Part shown: piece by piece, positions 1 through 9,094 of the stretch
Position numbering within the stretch: the first letter of the stretch is position 1
How the letters are laid out: each line of letters opens with the position of its first letter
Assembly (NCBI RefSeq): GCF_001636295.1
Contig: NZ_CP014209.1
Span: 1,612,001 to 1,676,000 of the forward strand
Length of the DNA stretch: 64,000 nt
Source: Isoptericola dokdonensis DS-3
GTDB lineage: Bacteria > Actinomycetota > Actinomycetes > Actinomycetales > Cellulomonadaceae
Direction: 5' to 3'
Position numbers and translations under genes: made by a program
The notes under the pieces: generated by a model
What the model saw: the letters and a program-made list of their open reading frames with translations, nothing else
What the model was told of the DNA's origin: nothing
The model's database searches: none

Positions 1-5
1 GGCGG

Positions 6-1175
6 TCAGGCGTTGGCCAGCTCGGCCGCCTTGTCGGCGCCGCCGTCCATGGTCTCGGCCAGGGTCACGAGGGGGTGGTTCGCGTCGGCCAGGATCTGGC
101 GGCCGAGCGCGACGTTGTTCCCGTCGAGGCGGACGACGAGCGGCTTGGTGGCCTCGTCGCCGAGGATCTCCAGCGCGCCGACGATGCCCTTGGCGACCTC
201 GTCGCACGCGGTGATGCCGCCGAAGACGTTGACGAACACGCTCTTGACCTGCGGGTCGTTGAGGATGACGTCGAGACCGTTCGCCATGACCTTGGCGTTC
301 GCGCCGCCGCCGATGTCGAGGAAGTTGGCGGGCTTCACGCCGCCGTGCGCCTCGCCGGCGTAGGCGACCACGTCGAGGGTCGACATGACCAGGCCCGCGC
401 CGTTGCCGATGATGCCGACCTCGCCGTCGAGCTTGACGTAGTTGAGGCCGTTCGCCTTGGCCTTCGCCTCGAGCGGGTCGGCGGACTCGGCGTCCTCGAG
501 CTCGGCGTGGTCCGGGTGGCGGACCTCGGAGGCGTTCTCGTCGAGGGTGACCTTGCCGTCGAGGGCGACGATCGCGCCGTCCTCGGTGCGGACCAGCGGG
601 TTCACCTCGACGAGGGTGGCGTCCTCGGCGGTGAACACGGTCCACAGCTTGCGGATGACGTCGGCGACGGGCGCCTGGAGCTCCGGGGCGAACCCGGCGG
701 TCTCGACGATCTCGGCGGCCTTGGCCTCGTCGATCCCGACGATGGGGTCGACGGCGACCTTGGCGAGGGCCTCGGGACGCTCGACGGCCAACTGCTCGAT
801 CTCCATGCCGCCCTCGACCGAGCACATGGCCAGGTAGTTGCGGTTCGAGCGGTCCAGCAGCACCGAGAAGTAGAACTCCTCGGCGATCTTGGCGCCCTGG
901 GCGATCATCACGCGGTGGACGGTGTGGCCCTTGATGTCCATGCCGAGGATCTCCTCGGCCTTCTCCTGCGCCTCGGCGGGCGAGTGCGCGAGCTTGACAC
1001 CACCGGCCTTGCCGCGGCCACCGGTCTTGACCTGGGCCTTGACGACGACTGTGCCGCCGCCGAGCTTCTCTGCGCCTGCGCGAGCCTCTTCGGGCGTCGT
1101 CGCGACGACGCCGCCGAGCACGGGGACGCCGTGCTTCTCGAAGATGTCGCGAGCCTGGTATTCGAACAGGTCCAC
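6..1175 (-). CDS. sucC: Succinyl-CoA ligase (ADP-forming) beta subunit
   Basis: TCA-cycle enzyme subunit that with SucD interconverts succinyl-CoA and succinate plus CoA while making ATP; cytoplasmic. The protein is 389 aa, the usual SucC length. It begins [16 protein letters not shown], the standard start of the ATP-grasp half, has EVNPLV in the nucleotide/metal region and [12 protein letters not shown] and [14 protein letters not shown] in the C-terminal ligase half. The GTG start is preferred because GGAAGGA lies 8 nt upstream. Reading on to an upstream ATG would add 45 residues of arginine-rich sequence unlike the family. sucD should lie just beyond the left edge. Function is secure; the start is inferred. 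Confidence 0.96.
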   Translation of the reverse strand: MDLFEYQARDIFEKHGVPVLGGVVATTPEEARAGAEKLGGGTVVVKAQVKTGGRGKAGGVKLAHSPAEAQEKAEEILGMDIKGHTVHRVMIAQGAKIAEEFYFSVLLDRSNRNYLAMCSVEGGMEIEQLAVERPEALAKVAVDPIVGIDEAKAAEIVETAGFAPELQAPVADVIRKLWTVFTAEDATLVEVNPLVRTEDGAIVALDGKVTLDENASEVRHPDHAELEDAESADPLEAKAKANGLNYVKLDGEVGIIGNGAGLVMSTLDVVAYAGEAHGGVKPANFLDIGGGANAKVMANGLDVILNDPQVKSVFVNVFGGITACDEVAKGIVGALEILGDEATKPLVVRLDGNNVALGRQILADANHPLVTLAETMDGGADKAAELANA

Positions 1176-1360
1176 CCTGCTGCGTCCTTCCATCGGTGAT
1201 GCCTCTGGGTCGGCAGAGGCCGGCACGAGCGATGTCTCGACATCAAGACATCTCCGCCCAGGGTAGCCGCGTGCGCGGGCGCGGCGGCACCCCGGGCCGT
1301 CAGATGCCACTTCACCGTGACGGATCCCACACGGGATGCCGCCCTCGGTGGGAACTCCGG

Positions 1361-1395
1361 GCGCGAGTCAGCGCAGAGCGGCGCGAGTCGGCACG
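1361..1395. repeat. Two units of a 20-bp-period GAGTCAGCGC repeat
   Basis: GCGCGAGTCAGCGCA at 1361-1375 is followed 20 bp later by the related GCGCGAGTCGGCACG at 1381-1395. It lies in the divergent gap between sucC and the HTH gene. The same unit recurs at 2211-2330, 2965-2994 and 56637-56718. Confidence 0.75.
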
Positions 1396-1401
1396 ACCGA
1401 T

Positions 1402-1444
1402 GTCAACCTGGGTTGACGCGCGTCTCATGTCAACCTAGATTGAC
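1402..1444 (+). promoter_or_regulatory. Double palindromic operator overlapping a leaderless promoter
   Basis: Two copies of a 16-bp inverted repeat lie 27 bp apart: GTCAACC-TG-GGTTGAC at 1402-1417 (perfect) and GTCAACC-TA-GATTGAC at 1429-1444 (one mismatch). A promoter is embedded in them: TTGACG at 1413-1418 in the first, a 17-bp spacer, and TAGATT at 1436-1441 in the second. The -10 ends 6 nt before the ATG at 1448, so the transcript is probably leaderless. Binding here would block RNA polymerase. The HTH protein encoded immediately downstream is the obvious candidate ligand (inference). Confidence 0.75.
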
Positions 1445-1447
1445 ACC

Positions 1448-1654
1448 ATGACGGAGCAGACGATCGCCACCGCCGCCGGGGACGACCCCGCCGCAGGGAT
1501 GCGCGCCGTCCGCGCGCTGCGCGACCTCGCCGACCGCCTGGAAGTCCTCCAGGTCGAGCGGGCCCGCGGCCTCGGCTGGTCCTGGCAGGAGATCGCCGAC
1601 GCCCTCGGCGTCTCCCGGCAGGCGGTCCACAAGAAGCACAGCAGGAGGCCCTGA
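1448..1654 (+). CDS. Small helix-turn-helix regulator paired with a ClpN-domain gene
   Basis: 68 aa and almost entirely one HTH: residues about 44-63 read WSWQEIADALGVSRQAVHKKH, a sigma70-region-4/MarR-like recognition helix (SRQAVHKKH). The preceding segment is a helical scaffold that may dimerise. The stop overlaps the next gene's ATG by one base and an AGGAGG lies just before that start, so the two form one translationally coupled operon. It sits directly behind two palindromes and is probably an autorepressor. HTH proteins paired with Clp N-domain proteins occur widely in actinobacteria, but the target is not shown by the sequence. Confidence 0.85.
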   Translation: MTEQTIATAAGDDPAAGMRAVRALRDLADRLEVLQVERARGLGWSWQEIADALGVSRQAVHKKHSRRP

Positions 1655-2205
1655 TGTTCGAGAGGTTCACGCGCGACGCCCGGGAGGCCGTCGTCGGCGC
1701 CCAGCAGGTGGCCCGCGAGACGAGGTCCGCCACGATCGACACCCGGCACCTGCTGGTGTCGCTCGTCGACGGCGGCGGGCCGGTCCCCGACATGCTGCGG
1801 TCCGCCGGACTACGGCCCGACGACGTCTCCGCCCGCGCGCGACGGTCCCTCACGTCGGGCGAACCGCTCGACGCGGACGCGCTCGCCGCCGTCGGCGTCG
1901 ACCTCGCCGAGGTGCGTCGGCAGACCGACCAGGTCTTCGGTGCCGGGGCGCTGGACCGGGCGGGACGCCGCCCTTCCCGGCGCGGCGGGCACGTGCCGTT
2001 CGCGAGGGACGCGAAGAAGGCGCTGGAGCTCGCGCTGCGCGAGGCGGTCCGCCTCCACGACAAGGGCATCGGGACCCGGCACCTGCTCCTCGGCCTGCTG
2101 CGTGCCGACAGCCCCGGCGGCCGCGTCCTGGAGACCGCCCTGCACGACGCGGGGACCGACGTGCCCGCCCTGCGCGCCGCCGTCGAGCGCCCCGACGCCG
2201 CCTGA
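1654..2205 (+). CDS. Clp N-terminal (double repeat) domain protein
   Basis: 183 aa with two Clp_N repeats: residues about 1-70 (MFERFTRDAREAVVGAQQVA, then TIDTRHLLVSLVD) and about 113-170 (PFARDAKKALELALREAVRL, then GIGTRHLLLGLL). No AAA+ Walker motifs are present, so this is an isolated substrate- or adaptor-binding domain like the N-domain of ClpC/ClpA rather than an unfoldase. It may bind ClpC substrates or adaptors, or sense stress for the upstream HTH protein (inference). The start is fixed by AGGAGG at 1643-1648 and the one-base overlap with the HTH gene. Confidence 0.85.
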   Translation: MFERFTRDAREAVVGAQQVARETRSATIDTRHLLVSLVDGGGPVPDMLRSAGLRPDDVSARARRSLTSGEPLDADALAAVGVDLAEVRRQTDQVFGAGALDRAGRRPSRRGGHVPFARDAKKALELALREAVRLHDKGIGTRHLLLGLLRADSPGGRVLETALHDAGTDVPALRAAVERPDAA

Positions 2206-2210
2206 CCCCC

Positions 2211-2330
2211 GGCGCGAGTCAGCGCACGACGGCGCCAGTCAGCGCAGGTGGGCGCGAGTCAGCGCACGGCAGCGCCAGTCAGCGCACGGCAGCGCCAGTC
2301 AGCGTGGGTGGGCGCGAGTCAGCGCAGACC
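2211..2330. repeat. Six-unit 20-bp tandem repeat (GAGTCAGCGC family)
   Basis: Six consecutive units of exactly 20 bp with consensus GGCGCGAGTCAGCGCANNNN; some units have GCCAGTC for GCGAGTC. The array fills the gap between the convergent ClpN and ASCH-like genes. It resembles an iteron or dispersed intergenic repeat. The units adjoin directly with no variable spacer, so it is not a CRISPR. Confidence 0.85.
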
Positions 2331-2336
2331 TCGACG

Positions 2337-2921
2337 TCAGGGATGCCCGGACGTCGCGTCGAGATACGCGCGACCACGCGGGGAGAGGCGGTAGCCGACG
2401 TCGAGGCTCTCGGTGAGGCCGAGCTCCTTGAGCCGACGGACGCGGATCTTGAACGGGTCGCGCTCCATGCCGACGTCGGCGGCGAGGACGCGCGCAACGA
2501 CGGCGGGCCGGGCCGCCACGAGCTCGAGGTACCGGCGGGTCCAGGGTTCGTCGGCCGCGCGGTCCATGCGGGCGAGCCGCCGGGCGATCGCCGTGACGGC
2601 GTCGGCGTCCAGGTCGTCGTCGTCCCGCAGCGCGACCCGAGGGTCGGGCCCGGCGACGCGCAGGCCGACCCGGTACAGGTCGCCGTCGCCCCGGCGCTCG
2701 ATCCAGGCGCGCGCGGCGTCCGCGGACCCGAACCCGGCGCCGGTCGCGTCGTCGGCGCTGATGCCATCCGGCTCCACCCGGTCGAGCGACGTCACCTCGA
2801 CGACACCGACGCGCGTGCGCACCGCGGACCCGACGTGCACACGGACGACGGCCCACCGGCGGTACGTGTGGTCGACCGTCCCGTCGGCGAGCCCGCGCAG
2901 CGTCTTGGCGTCCAGCAGCAC
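2337..2921 (-). CDS. ASCH/PUA-like domain protein with C-terminal winged helix
   Basis: About 194 aa. The N-terminal half looks like an ASCH (PUA-like, RNA-binding) fold: LLDAKTLRGLADGTVDHTYR resembles the family's L..G.KT...R opening, followed by beta-rich sequence and GISADDATGAGF. Residues about 130-194 (YLELVAARPAVVARVLAADV, then RVRRLKELGLTES) look like a winged helix. The GTG at 2921 is chosen because it precedes the first family-like residues; a GGGGGAG lies too far upstream (about 19 nt) to be a clean ribosome site, so the start is uncertain. Function unknown; possibly nucleic-acid-binding. Confidence 0.65.
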   Translation of the reverse strand: MLLDAKTLRGLADGTVDHTYRRWAVVRVHVGSAVRTRVGVVEVTSLDRVEPDGISADDATGAGFGSADAARAWIERRGDGDLYRVGLRVAGPDPRVALRDDDDLDADAVTAIARRLARMDRAADEPWTRRYLELVAARPAVVARVLAADVGMERDPFKIRVRRLKELGLTESLDVGYRLSPRGRAYLDATSGHP

Positions 2922-2964
2922 ACGGTCACGATGCCAGTCGCTCCCCCGGCACGCGCGCCGGCCC

Positions 2965-2994
2965 GCGCTGACTCGCGCCCACCAGCGCTGACTC
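2965..2994. repeat. Two inverted-orientation units of the 20-bp repeat
   Basis: GCGCTGACTC at 2965-2974 and again at 2985-2994, 20 bp apart, is the reverse complement of the 2211-2330 unit. The second copy runs into the kdpE stop codon, so the repeat supplies the end of that gene. Confidence 0.75.
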
Positions 2995-3685
2995 AGGCCT
3001 CGAACCGGTACCCGGCCCCGGGATGGGTGAGCAGGTGCCGGGGCGCGGAGGGGTCGTCCTCGAGCTTGCGGCGCAGCTGGGCGGTGTAGACGCGCAGGTA
3101 GTTGGTCTCGTGGTCGTAGCCCGGCCCCCAGACGTCGTGCAGGAGCTGCTGGCGGCCGACCATGCGGCCGCGGTGGCGCACCAGCACCTCCAGCAGCGAC
3201 CACTCGGTGGGCGTGAGCCGCACCTCGACGCCGTCCCGCTCGACGACGCGGCGCGCGAGGTCGATGCGCAGACGGCCGGCCTCGACGACGGGGTCGCCCG
3301 GACCGGCCGTGTCGGCGGGCGCGGCCCGGCGCACGGCGGCCCGCAGCCGGGCGAGCAGCTCGTTCATGGCGAACGGCTTGGTCACGTAGTCGTCGGCGCC
3401 GGCGTCGAGCGCGTCGACCTTGTCCTCCCCGAGCTGGCGCGCCGACAGCACGACCACGGGCACGCTGCTCCAGCCGCGGATGCCGGCGAGCACGTCGAGC
3501 CCCGACATGTCGGGCAGGCCGAGGTCGAGCACGACGACGTCGGGGCGGGCGCCGGCGGCGGCGTCGAGGGCGGCCGCGCCGGTCCCGGCGACGGTGACGT
3601 CCCAGCCGTGCGCGCGCAGGTTGATGGCGAGCGCGCGGGCGAGCCCGGCGTCGTCGTCCACGACGAGCACGCGGTGCCCGGTCAC
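2993..3685 (-). CDS. kdpE: KdpE response regulator
   Basis: OmpR-class regulator (230 aa) that activates the kdp operon under potassium limitation or osmotic stress after phosphorylation by KdpD. The receiver domain has acidic residues D10-D12, phospho-acceptor D54 in VVVLDLGLPD, and lysine in VTKPF. The winged helix reads RLTPTEWSLLEVLVRHRGRM and HETNYLRVYTAQLRRKLEDD. Its ATG overlaps the kdpD stop by 4 nt, making it the last gene of a seven-gene leftward operon. The unit may regulate its own promoter through TGAC half-sites at 10976-11023. Confidence 0.95.
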   Translation of the reverse strand: MTGHRVLVVDDDAGLARALAINLRAHGWDVTVAGTGAAALDAAAGARPDVVVLDLGLPDMSGLDVLAGIRGWSSVPVVVLSARQLGEDKVDALDAGADDYVTKPFAMNELLARLRAAVRRAAPADTAGPGDPVVEAGRLRIDLARRVVERDGVEVRLTPTEWSLLEVLVRHRGRMVGRQQLLHDVWGPGYDHETNYLRVYTAQLRRKLEDDPSAPRHLLTHPGAGYRFEA

Positions 3686-6201
3686 GGACGTCCCTCCGGG
3701 GCGTCGGCGCGGGGCACGGTGACGAGCATGGTGAGTCCGCCGCCGGGGGTGTCCTCCGCGGTGACGGTGGCGCCGACGGCGCGGGCGAGCCCGTCGGCGA
3801 CGGCGAGCCCGAGACCCAGGCCAGTCCCCGTGTCGTCGAGCCGCTGGAACGGCTGGAACATGCTCCCCTTCCGGTCGTCGGGCACCCCGGGCCCGGTGTC
3901 GACGACGCGCACCTCGACCTCCGTGCCGGTGGCGGACGCCGCGACCCGGACGCCTGCCGGCGAGTGTCGCACGGCGTTCGACACGAGGTTCGCGACGGTC
4001 CGCTCGAGGAGCCCGCCGTCGGTGCGCACGAGCGGGAGGTCCTCGGGGACGTCCAGGACGACGTCGGCGAGCCAGGGTTCGACGGCGAGCGGCACGACCT
4101 CCTCCAGCGACGTGGCCCGCAGCACGGGTCGCACCGACCCTGTCTGGAGGCGCGACAGGTCGAGCAGGTTGTCGATGAGCCGTTCGAGCCGCCCGGTGGA
4201 CTCCTGGATGGTGGCCGTCAGGGCGTCGGTGTCTTCCGGGTCGAGGTCGACGTCGGGTGCGGCGAGCCCGTCGACAGCGGTGCGGATCGCGGTCAGCGGG
4301 GTGCGCAGGTCGTGGGAGACGGCGGCGAGCAGCGCGGTGCGGGTGGCCTCGGCGTGCTCGAGCTCGGTGGCGGCGGCCGCCTGCTCGCGCAGCCGCCGAT
4401 GCTCCAGGACGATCGCCGTCTGGCTGCCGAACGCCTCCAGCACCTGCCGGTCACCGGCGGGCAGGGGCCGCCCGACGAGGACGAGCCGGCGGGTGTCGTC
4501 GACGCGCACCTCCGTGACGTCCCGGGACCCCGTGCCGGGGCCCCGCCGGGTGGAGGCCACGACGTCCCAGGCGGCCCGCTCGTCGGCGCGGTGCTCCAGC
4601 CGCACCTCCTCCAGGCCGAAGGTCGTCGCGAGCCGTTCCACGACGGCGAGGGCGGTGTCCTCCCCCGACAGCACGGAGCGTGACAGCGCGGCGAGCGTCG
4701 ACGCCTCCGCCCGGGCACGGTAGGCCTGCTCGCTGCGCCGGGCGGCGAGGTCCACGACCGAGGCGACGGCCACGGCGACCAGCACGAACACGACCAGCGC
4801 CAGCGCGTTCTCGGGCTCGGCGATCGTCAGCCGGCCGGTCGGCTCGGTGAAGAACCAGTTCAGGCAGAGGAACGAGGCGACGGCGGCGGCGACGGAGGGC
4901 CGGCGCCCGCCGACGAGCGCGACGGCGACCACCCCGGCGAGGAACAGCAGCAGCTCGGTGGACAGGGAGTCGTCGGCGGAGCCGAGGGCGAGGAGCCCGA
5001 GGGTGAGCGTGACCGGCGCCAGCAGCGCGACCGCCCAGCCCACGGCGCGCCGCCGGGCCGACAGCGACGACGGACGCGCGGCGCGGCGGGCGCCGCGCCG
5101 GGCGTGCTCGTGGGTGACGAGGTGCACGTCGATCGCGCCGGACAGCCGGGCGATCTCGGCGCTGGACGACCCGAGCAGCGCCTGCCGCCAGCGGGAGTGC
5201 CGGGAGACGCCGACGACGATCATGGTCGCGTTGACGCCGCGGGCGAAGTCGACGACCGCGGAGGGGACGTCCTCCCCCACGACCGTGTGGAAGGTGCCGT
5301 CGAGCGCCTCGACCAGCGCGCGCTGGGCGGCGATCGCGGCGGGCGGTGCCGCCGGCAGACCGTCGGTGGGGAGCACGTGGACGGCGAGCAGCTCGGACCC
5401 GGCGGCCCGCTGCACGATGCGCGCGGCACGGCGCAGCAGGGTCTCGGACTCGTCCCCGCCGGTGACGGCGACGACGACACGCTCCCGCGCGGGCCAGGTG
5501 CCGGCGATGTCGTGGTCGGCCCGGTAGCGGGTGAGGGCGTCGTCGACGCGGTCGGCGAGCCACAGCAGCGCGAGCTCGCGCAGCGCCGTGAGGTTGCCCT
5601 CGCGGAAGTACCGGCCGAGGGAGGCGTCGATCTGCTCGGGCCGGTACACGTTGCCGTGCGCGAGCCGACGGCGCAGCTGCTGCGGGGACAGGTCGACGAG
5701 CTGGATCTGGTCGGCGTCGCGCACGACCTGGTCGGGCACGGTCTCGCGCTGGCGCGCCCCGGTGATGGCCTCGACGTCGTCCGTGAGCGACGCGAGGTGC
5801 TGGACGTTGACGGTGGTGACCACGTCGATCCCGGCGTCGAGGAGGACGTGCACGTCCTGCCAGCGCTTGGGGTGCGCGGAGCCGGGGGCGTTGGTGTGCG
5901 CGAGCTCGTCGACGAGCACCACCTCGGGCGCGCGGGCGAGGACCGCGTCGACGTCGAGCTCGGTGAGGGTGGCGCCGCGATGGTCGACCGCGCGGCGGGG
6001 CACGACCTCCAGGTCCCCCAGCTTGGCGGCCGTCCCGGCGCGGCCGTGGGTCTCGACGAGCCCGACGACGACGTCGGTGCCGCGGGTCCGACGACGCTCG
6101 GCCTCGTCGAGCATGGCGAAGGTCTTGCCCACGCCGGGTGCGGCGCCGAGGTAGACGGTGAGCCTCCCCCGGCGCCGCCCCGCGGACGGCTGTGCGGTCA
6201 T
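3682..6201 (-). CDS. kdpD: KdpD potassium sensor histidine kinase
   Basis: Membrane sensor kinase of 839 aa. In order: KdpD N-terminal domain with Walker A GAAPGVGKT and conserved DELAHTNAPGS; a Usp-like segment (RVVVAVTGGDES); four closely spaced membrane helices of the DUF4118 type (about residues 390-500); a GAF-like linker; HisKA with AAVSHDLRTPLTAI near residue 620; and HATPase with N-box NLVSNAVRHS and G-boxes DTGPGV, GTGLGLGLAV. Start ATG at 6201 gives MTAQPSAGRRRG and is 14 nt from kdpC. Stops within the start of kdpE. Confidence 0.95.
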   Translation of the reverse strand: MTAQPSAGRRRGRLTVYLGAAPGVGKTFAMLDEAERRRTRGTDVVVGLVETHGRAGTAAKLGDLEVVPRRAVDHRGATLTELDVDAVLARAPEVVLVDELAHTNAPGSAHPKRWQDVHVLLDAGIDVVTTVNVQHLASLTDDVEAITGARQRETVPDQVVRDADQIQLVDLSPQQLRRRLAHGNVYRPEQIDASLGRYFREGNLTALRELALLWLADRVDDALTRYRADHDIAGTWPARERVVVAVTGGDESETLLRRAARIVQRAAGSELLAVHVLPTDGLPAAPPAAIAAQRALVEALDGTFHTVVGEDVPSAVVDFARGVNATMIVVGVSRHSRWRQALLGSSSAEIARLSGAIDVHLVTHEHARRGARRAARPSSLSARRRAVGWAVALLAPVTLTLGLLALGSADDSLSTELLLFLAGVVAVALVGGRRPSVAAAVASFLCLNWFFTEPTGRLTIAEPENALALVVFVLVAVAVASVVDLAARRSEQAYRARAEASTLAALSRSVLSGEDTALAVVERLATTFGLEEVRLEHRADERAAWDVVASTRRGPGTGSRDVTEVRVDDTRRLVLVGRPLPAGDRQVLEAFGSQTAIVLEHRRLREQAAAATELEHAEATRTALLAAVSHDLRTPLTAIRTAVDGLAAPDVDLDPEDTDALTATIQESTGRLERLIDNLLDLSRLQTGSVRPVLRATSLEEVVPLAVEPWLADVVLDVPEDLPLVRTDGGLLERTVANLVSNAVRHSPAGVRVAASATGTEVEVRVVDTGPGVPDDRKGSMFQPFQRLDDTGTGLGLGLAVADGLARAVGATVTAEDTPGGGLTMLVTVPRADAPEGRP

Positions 6202-6215
6202 GCGGGCATTGTCCG

Positions 6216-6899
6216 TCACCCGTGGTCCGGCGCCCCGGACGCGGCGTCCCCGGTCGTGCCGTCCGCCGGCCTGCCGGCCTGGTTCTCCAGCGCGAGGTTG
6301 AGCCCGAGGACGTCGACCCGGACGTCGCCGAGGACGCCGAGCGTGCGCCCGGTGGTGTGCTCGGCCACGAGGGCCCGCACGACGGCGGGGTCGAGGTCGC
6401 GCGCGGCGGCGACCCGGTCGACCTGGAGCGCCGCGTAGTCGGGGCTGATGTGCGGGTCGAGGCCGGAGCCGGACGCGGTGACGGCGTCGGCGGGCACCGC
6501 GGCGGGGTCGACGCCCTCGGTGGCCGCGACGGCGGCCCGCCGGTCGGTGATCGCGTCGACCAGCTCGGGGCTCTCGGGCCCGAGGTTCGACCCGCCCGAG
6601 GCGAGGGTGTCGTAGCCGTCGCCCGCGGCGGACGGGCGCGGGTGGAACCACTGCTCGCCGTCGAACGGCTGACCGACGAGCGCGGAGCCGACGGCCTCGG
6701 CCCGGTCGCGGGTGGGCTCGCCCGTCGCGGTGACCAAGGAGCCGTCGGCCCGCCAGCCGAACAGCGCCTGGCCCGCACCGGTGACGGCGAGCGGGTACGC
6801 GAGCCCCAGCAGGAGGGTGAAGCCGAGCAGGACGCGAGCGCCCGCGAGGGTGTGGGCGAGCAGCGTGCCGCGCCCGGTGACGTGGGTCGGGGTGGTCAT
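6216..6899 (-). CDS. kdpC: Potassium-transporting ATPase KdpC subunit
   Basis: Single-span accessory subunit (227 aa) needed for assembly and nucleotide affinity of the KdpFABC pump. One N-terminal membrane helix (VLLGFTLLLGLAYPLAVTGA) is followed by an external domain with family motifs QWFHPRPSAAG, SGGSNLGPESPEL, TASGSGLDPHISP and ALQVDRVA. The ATG at 6899 is chosen over one 21 nt upstream because GGAGGAA sits 5-6 nt before it. Lies 17 nt after kdpB. Confidence 0.95.
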   Translation of the reverse strand: MTTPTHVTGRGTLLAHTLAGARVLLGFTLLLGLAYPLAVTGAGQALFGWRADGSLVTATGEPTRDRAEAVGSALVGQPFDGEQWFHPRPSAAGDGYDTLASGGSNLGPESPELVDAITDRRAAVAATEGVDPAAVPADAVTASGSGLDPHISPDYAALQVDRVAAARDLDPAVVRALVAEHTTGRTLGVLGDVRVDVLGLNLALENQAGRPADGTTGDAASGAPDHG

Positions 6900-6916
6900 G
6901 GGGGTTCCTCCGGGGT

Positions 6917-9094
6917 TCACAGGCCGGGCAGCAGCGAGACGACGAGGTCGACGGCCTTGATGCCGACGAACGGCACCACGAGCCCGCCGAGCCCGTAGAC
7001 GAGCAGGTTGCGTCGCAGCAGGGCGGACGCCGACGACGGCCGGTACCGCACGCCGCGCAGCGCGAGGGGCACGAGCACGAGGATGATCAGCGCGTTGAAC
7101 ACCACCGCGGAGACGATCGCCGACTGCAGGCTCGACAGGCCCATGACGTTGAGCACCGCCAGGCCCGGGAACAGCCCGGAGAACATGGCGGGCAGGATCG
7201 CGAAGTACTTCGCGACGTCGTTCGCCACGGAGAATGTCGTCAGGGCGCCGCGCGTGATGAGCAGCTGCTTGCCGATCTCGACGATCTCGATGAGCTTCGT
7301 CGGGTCGGAGTCGAGGTCGACCATGTTGCCGGCCTCCTTGGCCGCCGACGTCCCGGACGCCATCGCCACCCCGACGTCCGACTGGGCGAGCGCCGGGGCG
7401 TCGTTCGTGCCGTCGCCCGCCATGGCGACGAGGCGCCCGCCGGACTGCTCGCGCCGGATGAGGGCCAGCTTGTCCTCCGGGGTGGCCTCCGCGAGGACGT
7501 CGTCGACGCCCGCCTCGGCGGCGATGGCACGGGCGGTCACGGCGTTGTCGCCCGTCACCATGACGGTGCGGATGCCCATCGCCCGCAGCTCGTCGAAACG
7601 TTCGCGCATGCCCTGCTTGACGACGTCCTTGAGGTGGACGACGCCGAGCACGCGGGCCGGGCCGTCACCGACCTGCTCCGCGACGACGAGCGGCGTGCCC
7701 CCGGTGCGGGACACCCCGTCGACGTGCTCGGCGAGCCGCGCGGCGACGTCGGCGCCCAGGTCGGCTCCGGTGCCGCGCACCCAGGCGGTGACCGCCGAGG
7801 CGGCGCCCTTGCGCAACCGGCGCACGCTCCCGTCGGCGCCGTCGCCGCCGACCGGCAGGTCCACCCCGGACATGCGGGTCTGCGCGGTGAACGGCACCAG
7901 CTCCGCACCGCCGGGCAGGCCACCGCCGAACCCGCCACCGGCGCGCGCGTCGACCAGCTCGACGATGCTGCGACCCTCCGGGGTGTCGTCCGCGAGGGAC
8001 GCGAGCCGTGCTGCCGCGGCGAGCTCCGCCTCGGCGGCGGGCTCCACGGGCAGCACCGCCACCGCGCGCCGGTTGCCGTACGTGATGGTGCCGGTCTTGT
8101 CGAGCAGCAGGACGTCGACGTCGCCCGCGGCCTCGACCGCACGCCCCGACATCGCCAGGACGTTGCGCTGCACGAGGCGGTCCATGCCCGCGATGCCGAT
8201 CGCCGACAGCAGCGCGCCGATCGTCGTCGGGACGAGGCACACCAGCAGCGCGACCAGCACCACGACGTCCTGGCGGCCGCCCGAGAAGGCGGCGAACGGC
8301 TGCAGCGTCGCCACCGCCAGCACGAACACCGCGGTGAGCGCGGTGAGGAGCAGGTTGAGCGCCACCTCGTTCGGGGTGCGCTGCCGCTCGCTGCCCTCGA
8401 CCAGCGCGATCATCCGGTCCACGAACGTGTGGCCGGGAGGCGTGGTGATCCGCACGACGATCCGGTCGGACAGCACGACGGTGCCTCCGGTGACCGCGCT
8501 GCGGTCTCCGCCCGACTCCCGGACCACCGGCGCCGACTCCCCCGTGATCGCGGACTCGTCGACCGACGCGACGCCGTCCACGACGTCGCCGTCGCCGGGG
8601 ATCGTCTCCCCGGCCCGGACCTCCACGAGGTCGCCCACCCGCAGGGCGGCGGACGGCACCTCGACGCTCGGGACCTCGTCGGCGCGCAGCCCGCGCAGGT
8701 CGCCGACGGCGGCCTGCAGCTTGCGGGCCGTCGTCTGCTCCTGCGTGGCCCGCAGCGTGGACGCCTGCGCCCGGCCGCGTGCCTCCGCGATCGACTCGGC
8801 CAGCGTCGCGAACAGGACGGTCGCCCACAGCCAGGCCGTGACCACCCACGCGAACACGCTGGGCTCCAGCACGGCCAGGACGGTGGTGGCCGCCGCACCG
8901 ACCTCGACGACGAGCAGCACGGGGGTGCGCCACAGCCGGCGCGGGTCCGTGCCCCGCACGGCTCCGGGCAGTGCGGCCCGCACCTGCGCCCAGGACAGGG
9001 CACTGCTGCGGCGGGGACGCGACCGCCCGGGGCCGTCCGGGGCGGGGAGGTCTCCCGGCAGACGGCCGGGGCGGTGGACGGTGGTGCTGGTCAT
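6917..9094 (-). CDS. kdpB: Potassium-transporting P-type ATPase KdpB
   Basis: Catalytic ATPase subunit, 725 aa. Phosphorylation motif [11 protein letters not shown], actuator [10 protein letters not shown], hinge [10 protein letters not shown] and [16 protein letters not shown] are all intact, and membrane helices frame them. KdpB powers potassium import through KdpA using ATP. The ATG at 9094 overlaps the kdpA stop by 4 nt. The N-terminus before the first helix is about 50 residues, longer and more arginine-rich than in E. coli. Confidence 0.97.
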   Translation of the reverse strand: MTSTTVHRPGRLPGDLPAPDGPGRSRPRRSSALSWAQVRAALPGAVRGTDPRRLWRTPVLLVVEVGAAATTVLAVLEPSVFAWVVTAWLWATVLFATLAESIAEARGRAQASTLRATQEQTTARKLQAAVGDLRGLRADEVPSVEVPSAALRVGDLVEVRAGETIPGDGDVVDGVASVDESAITGESAPVVRESGGDRSAVTGGTVVLSDRIVVRITTPPGHTFVDRMIALVEGSERQRTPNEVALNLLLTALTAVFVLAVATLQPFAAFSGGRQDVVVLVALLVCLVPTTIGALLSAIGIAGMDRLVQRNVLAMSGRAVEAAGDVDVLLLDKTGTITYGNRRAVAVLPVEPAAEAELAAAARLASLADDTPEGRSIVELVDARAGGGFGGGLPGGAELVPFTAQTRMSGVDLPVGGDGADGSVRRLRKGAASAVTAWVRGTGADLGADVAARLAEHVDGVSRTGGTPLVVAEQVGDGPARVLGVVHLKDVVKQGMRERFDELRAMGIRTVMVTGDNAVTARAIAAEAGVDDVLAEATPEDKLALIRREQSGGRLVAMAGDGTNDAPALAQSDVGVAMASGTSAAKEAGNMVDLDSDPTKLIEIVEIGKQLLITRGALTTFSVANDVAKYFAILPAMFSGLFPGLAVLNVMGLSSLQSAIVSAVVFNALIILVLVPLALRGVRYRPSSASALLRRNLLVYGLGGLVVPFVGIKAVDLVVSLLPGL

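Noticed and set aside
75..1199. Long open frames opposite sucC, kdp, pcrA, xfp and other genes
   Set aside because: At about 73% G+C, antisense frames stay open for hundreds of codons; these have low-complexity Arg/Ala/Val-Asp composition and no family motifs.
2211..2330. Possible CRISPR array
   Set aside because: Units are 20 bp and directly adjoining, with no unique spacers and no cas genes nearby.
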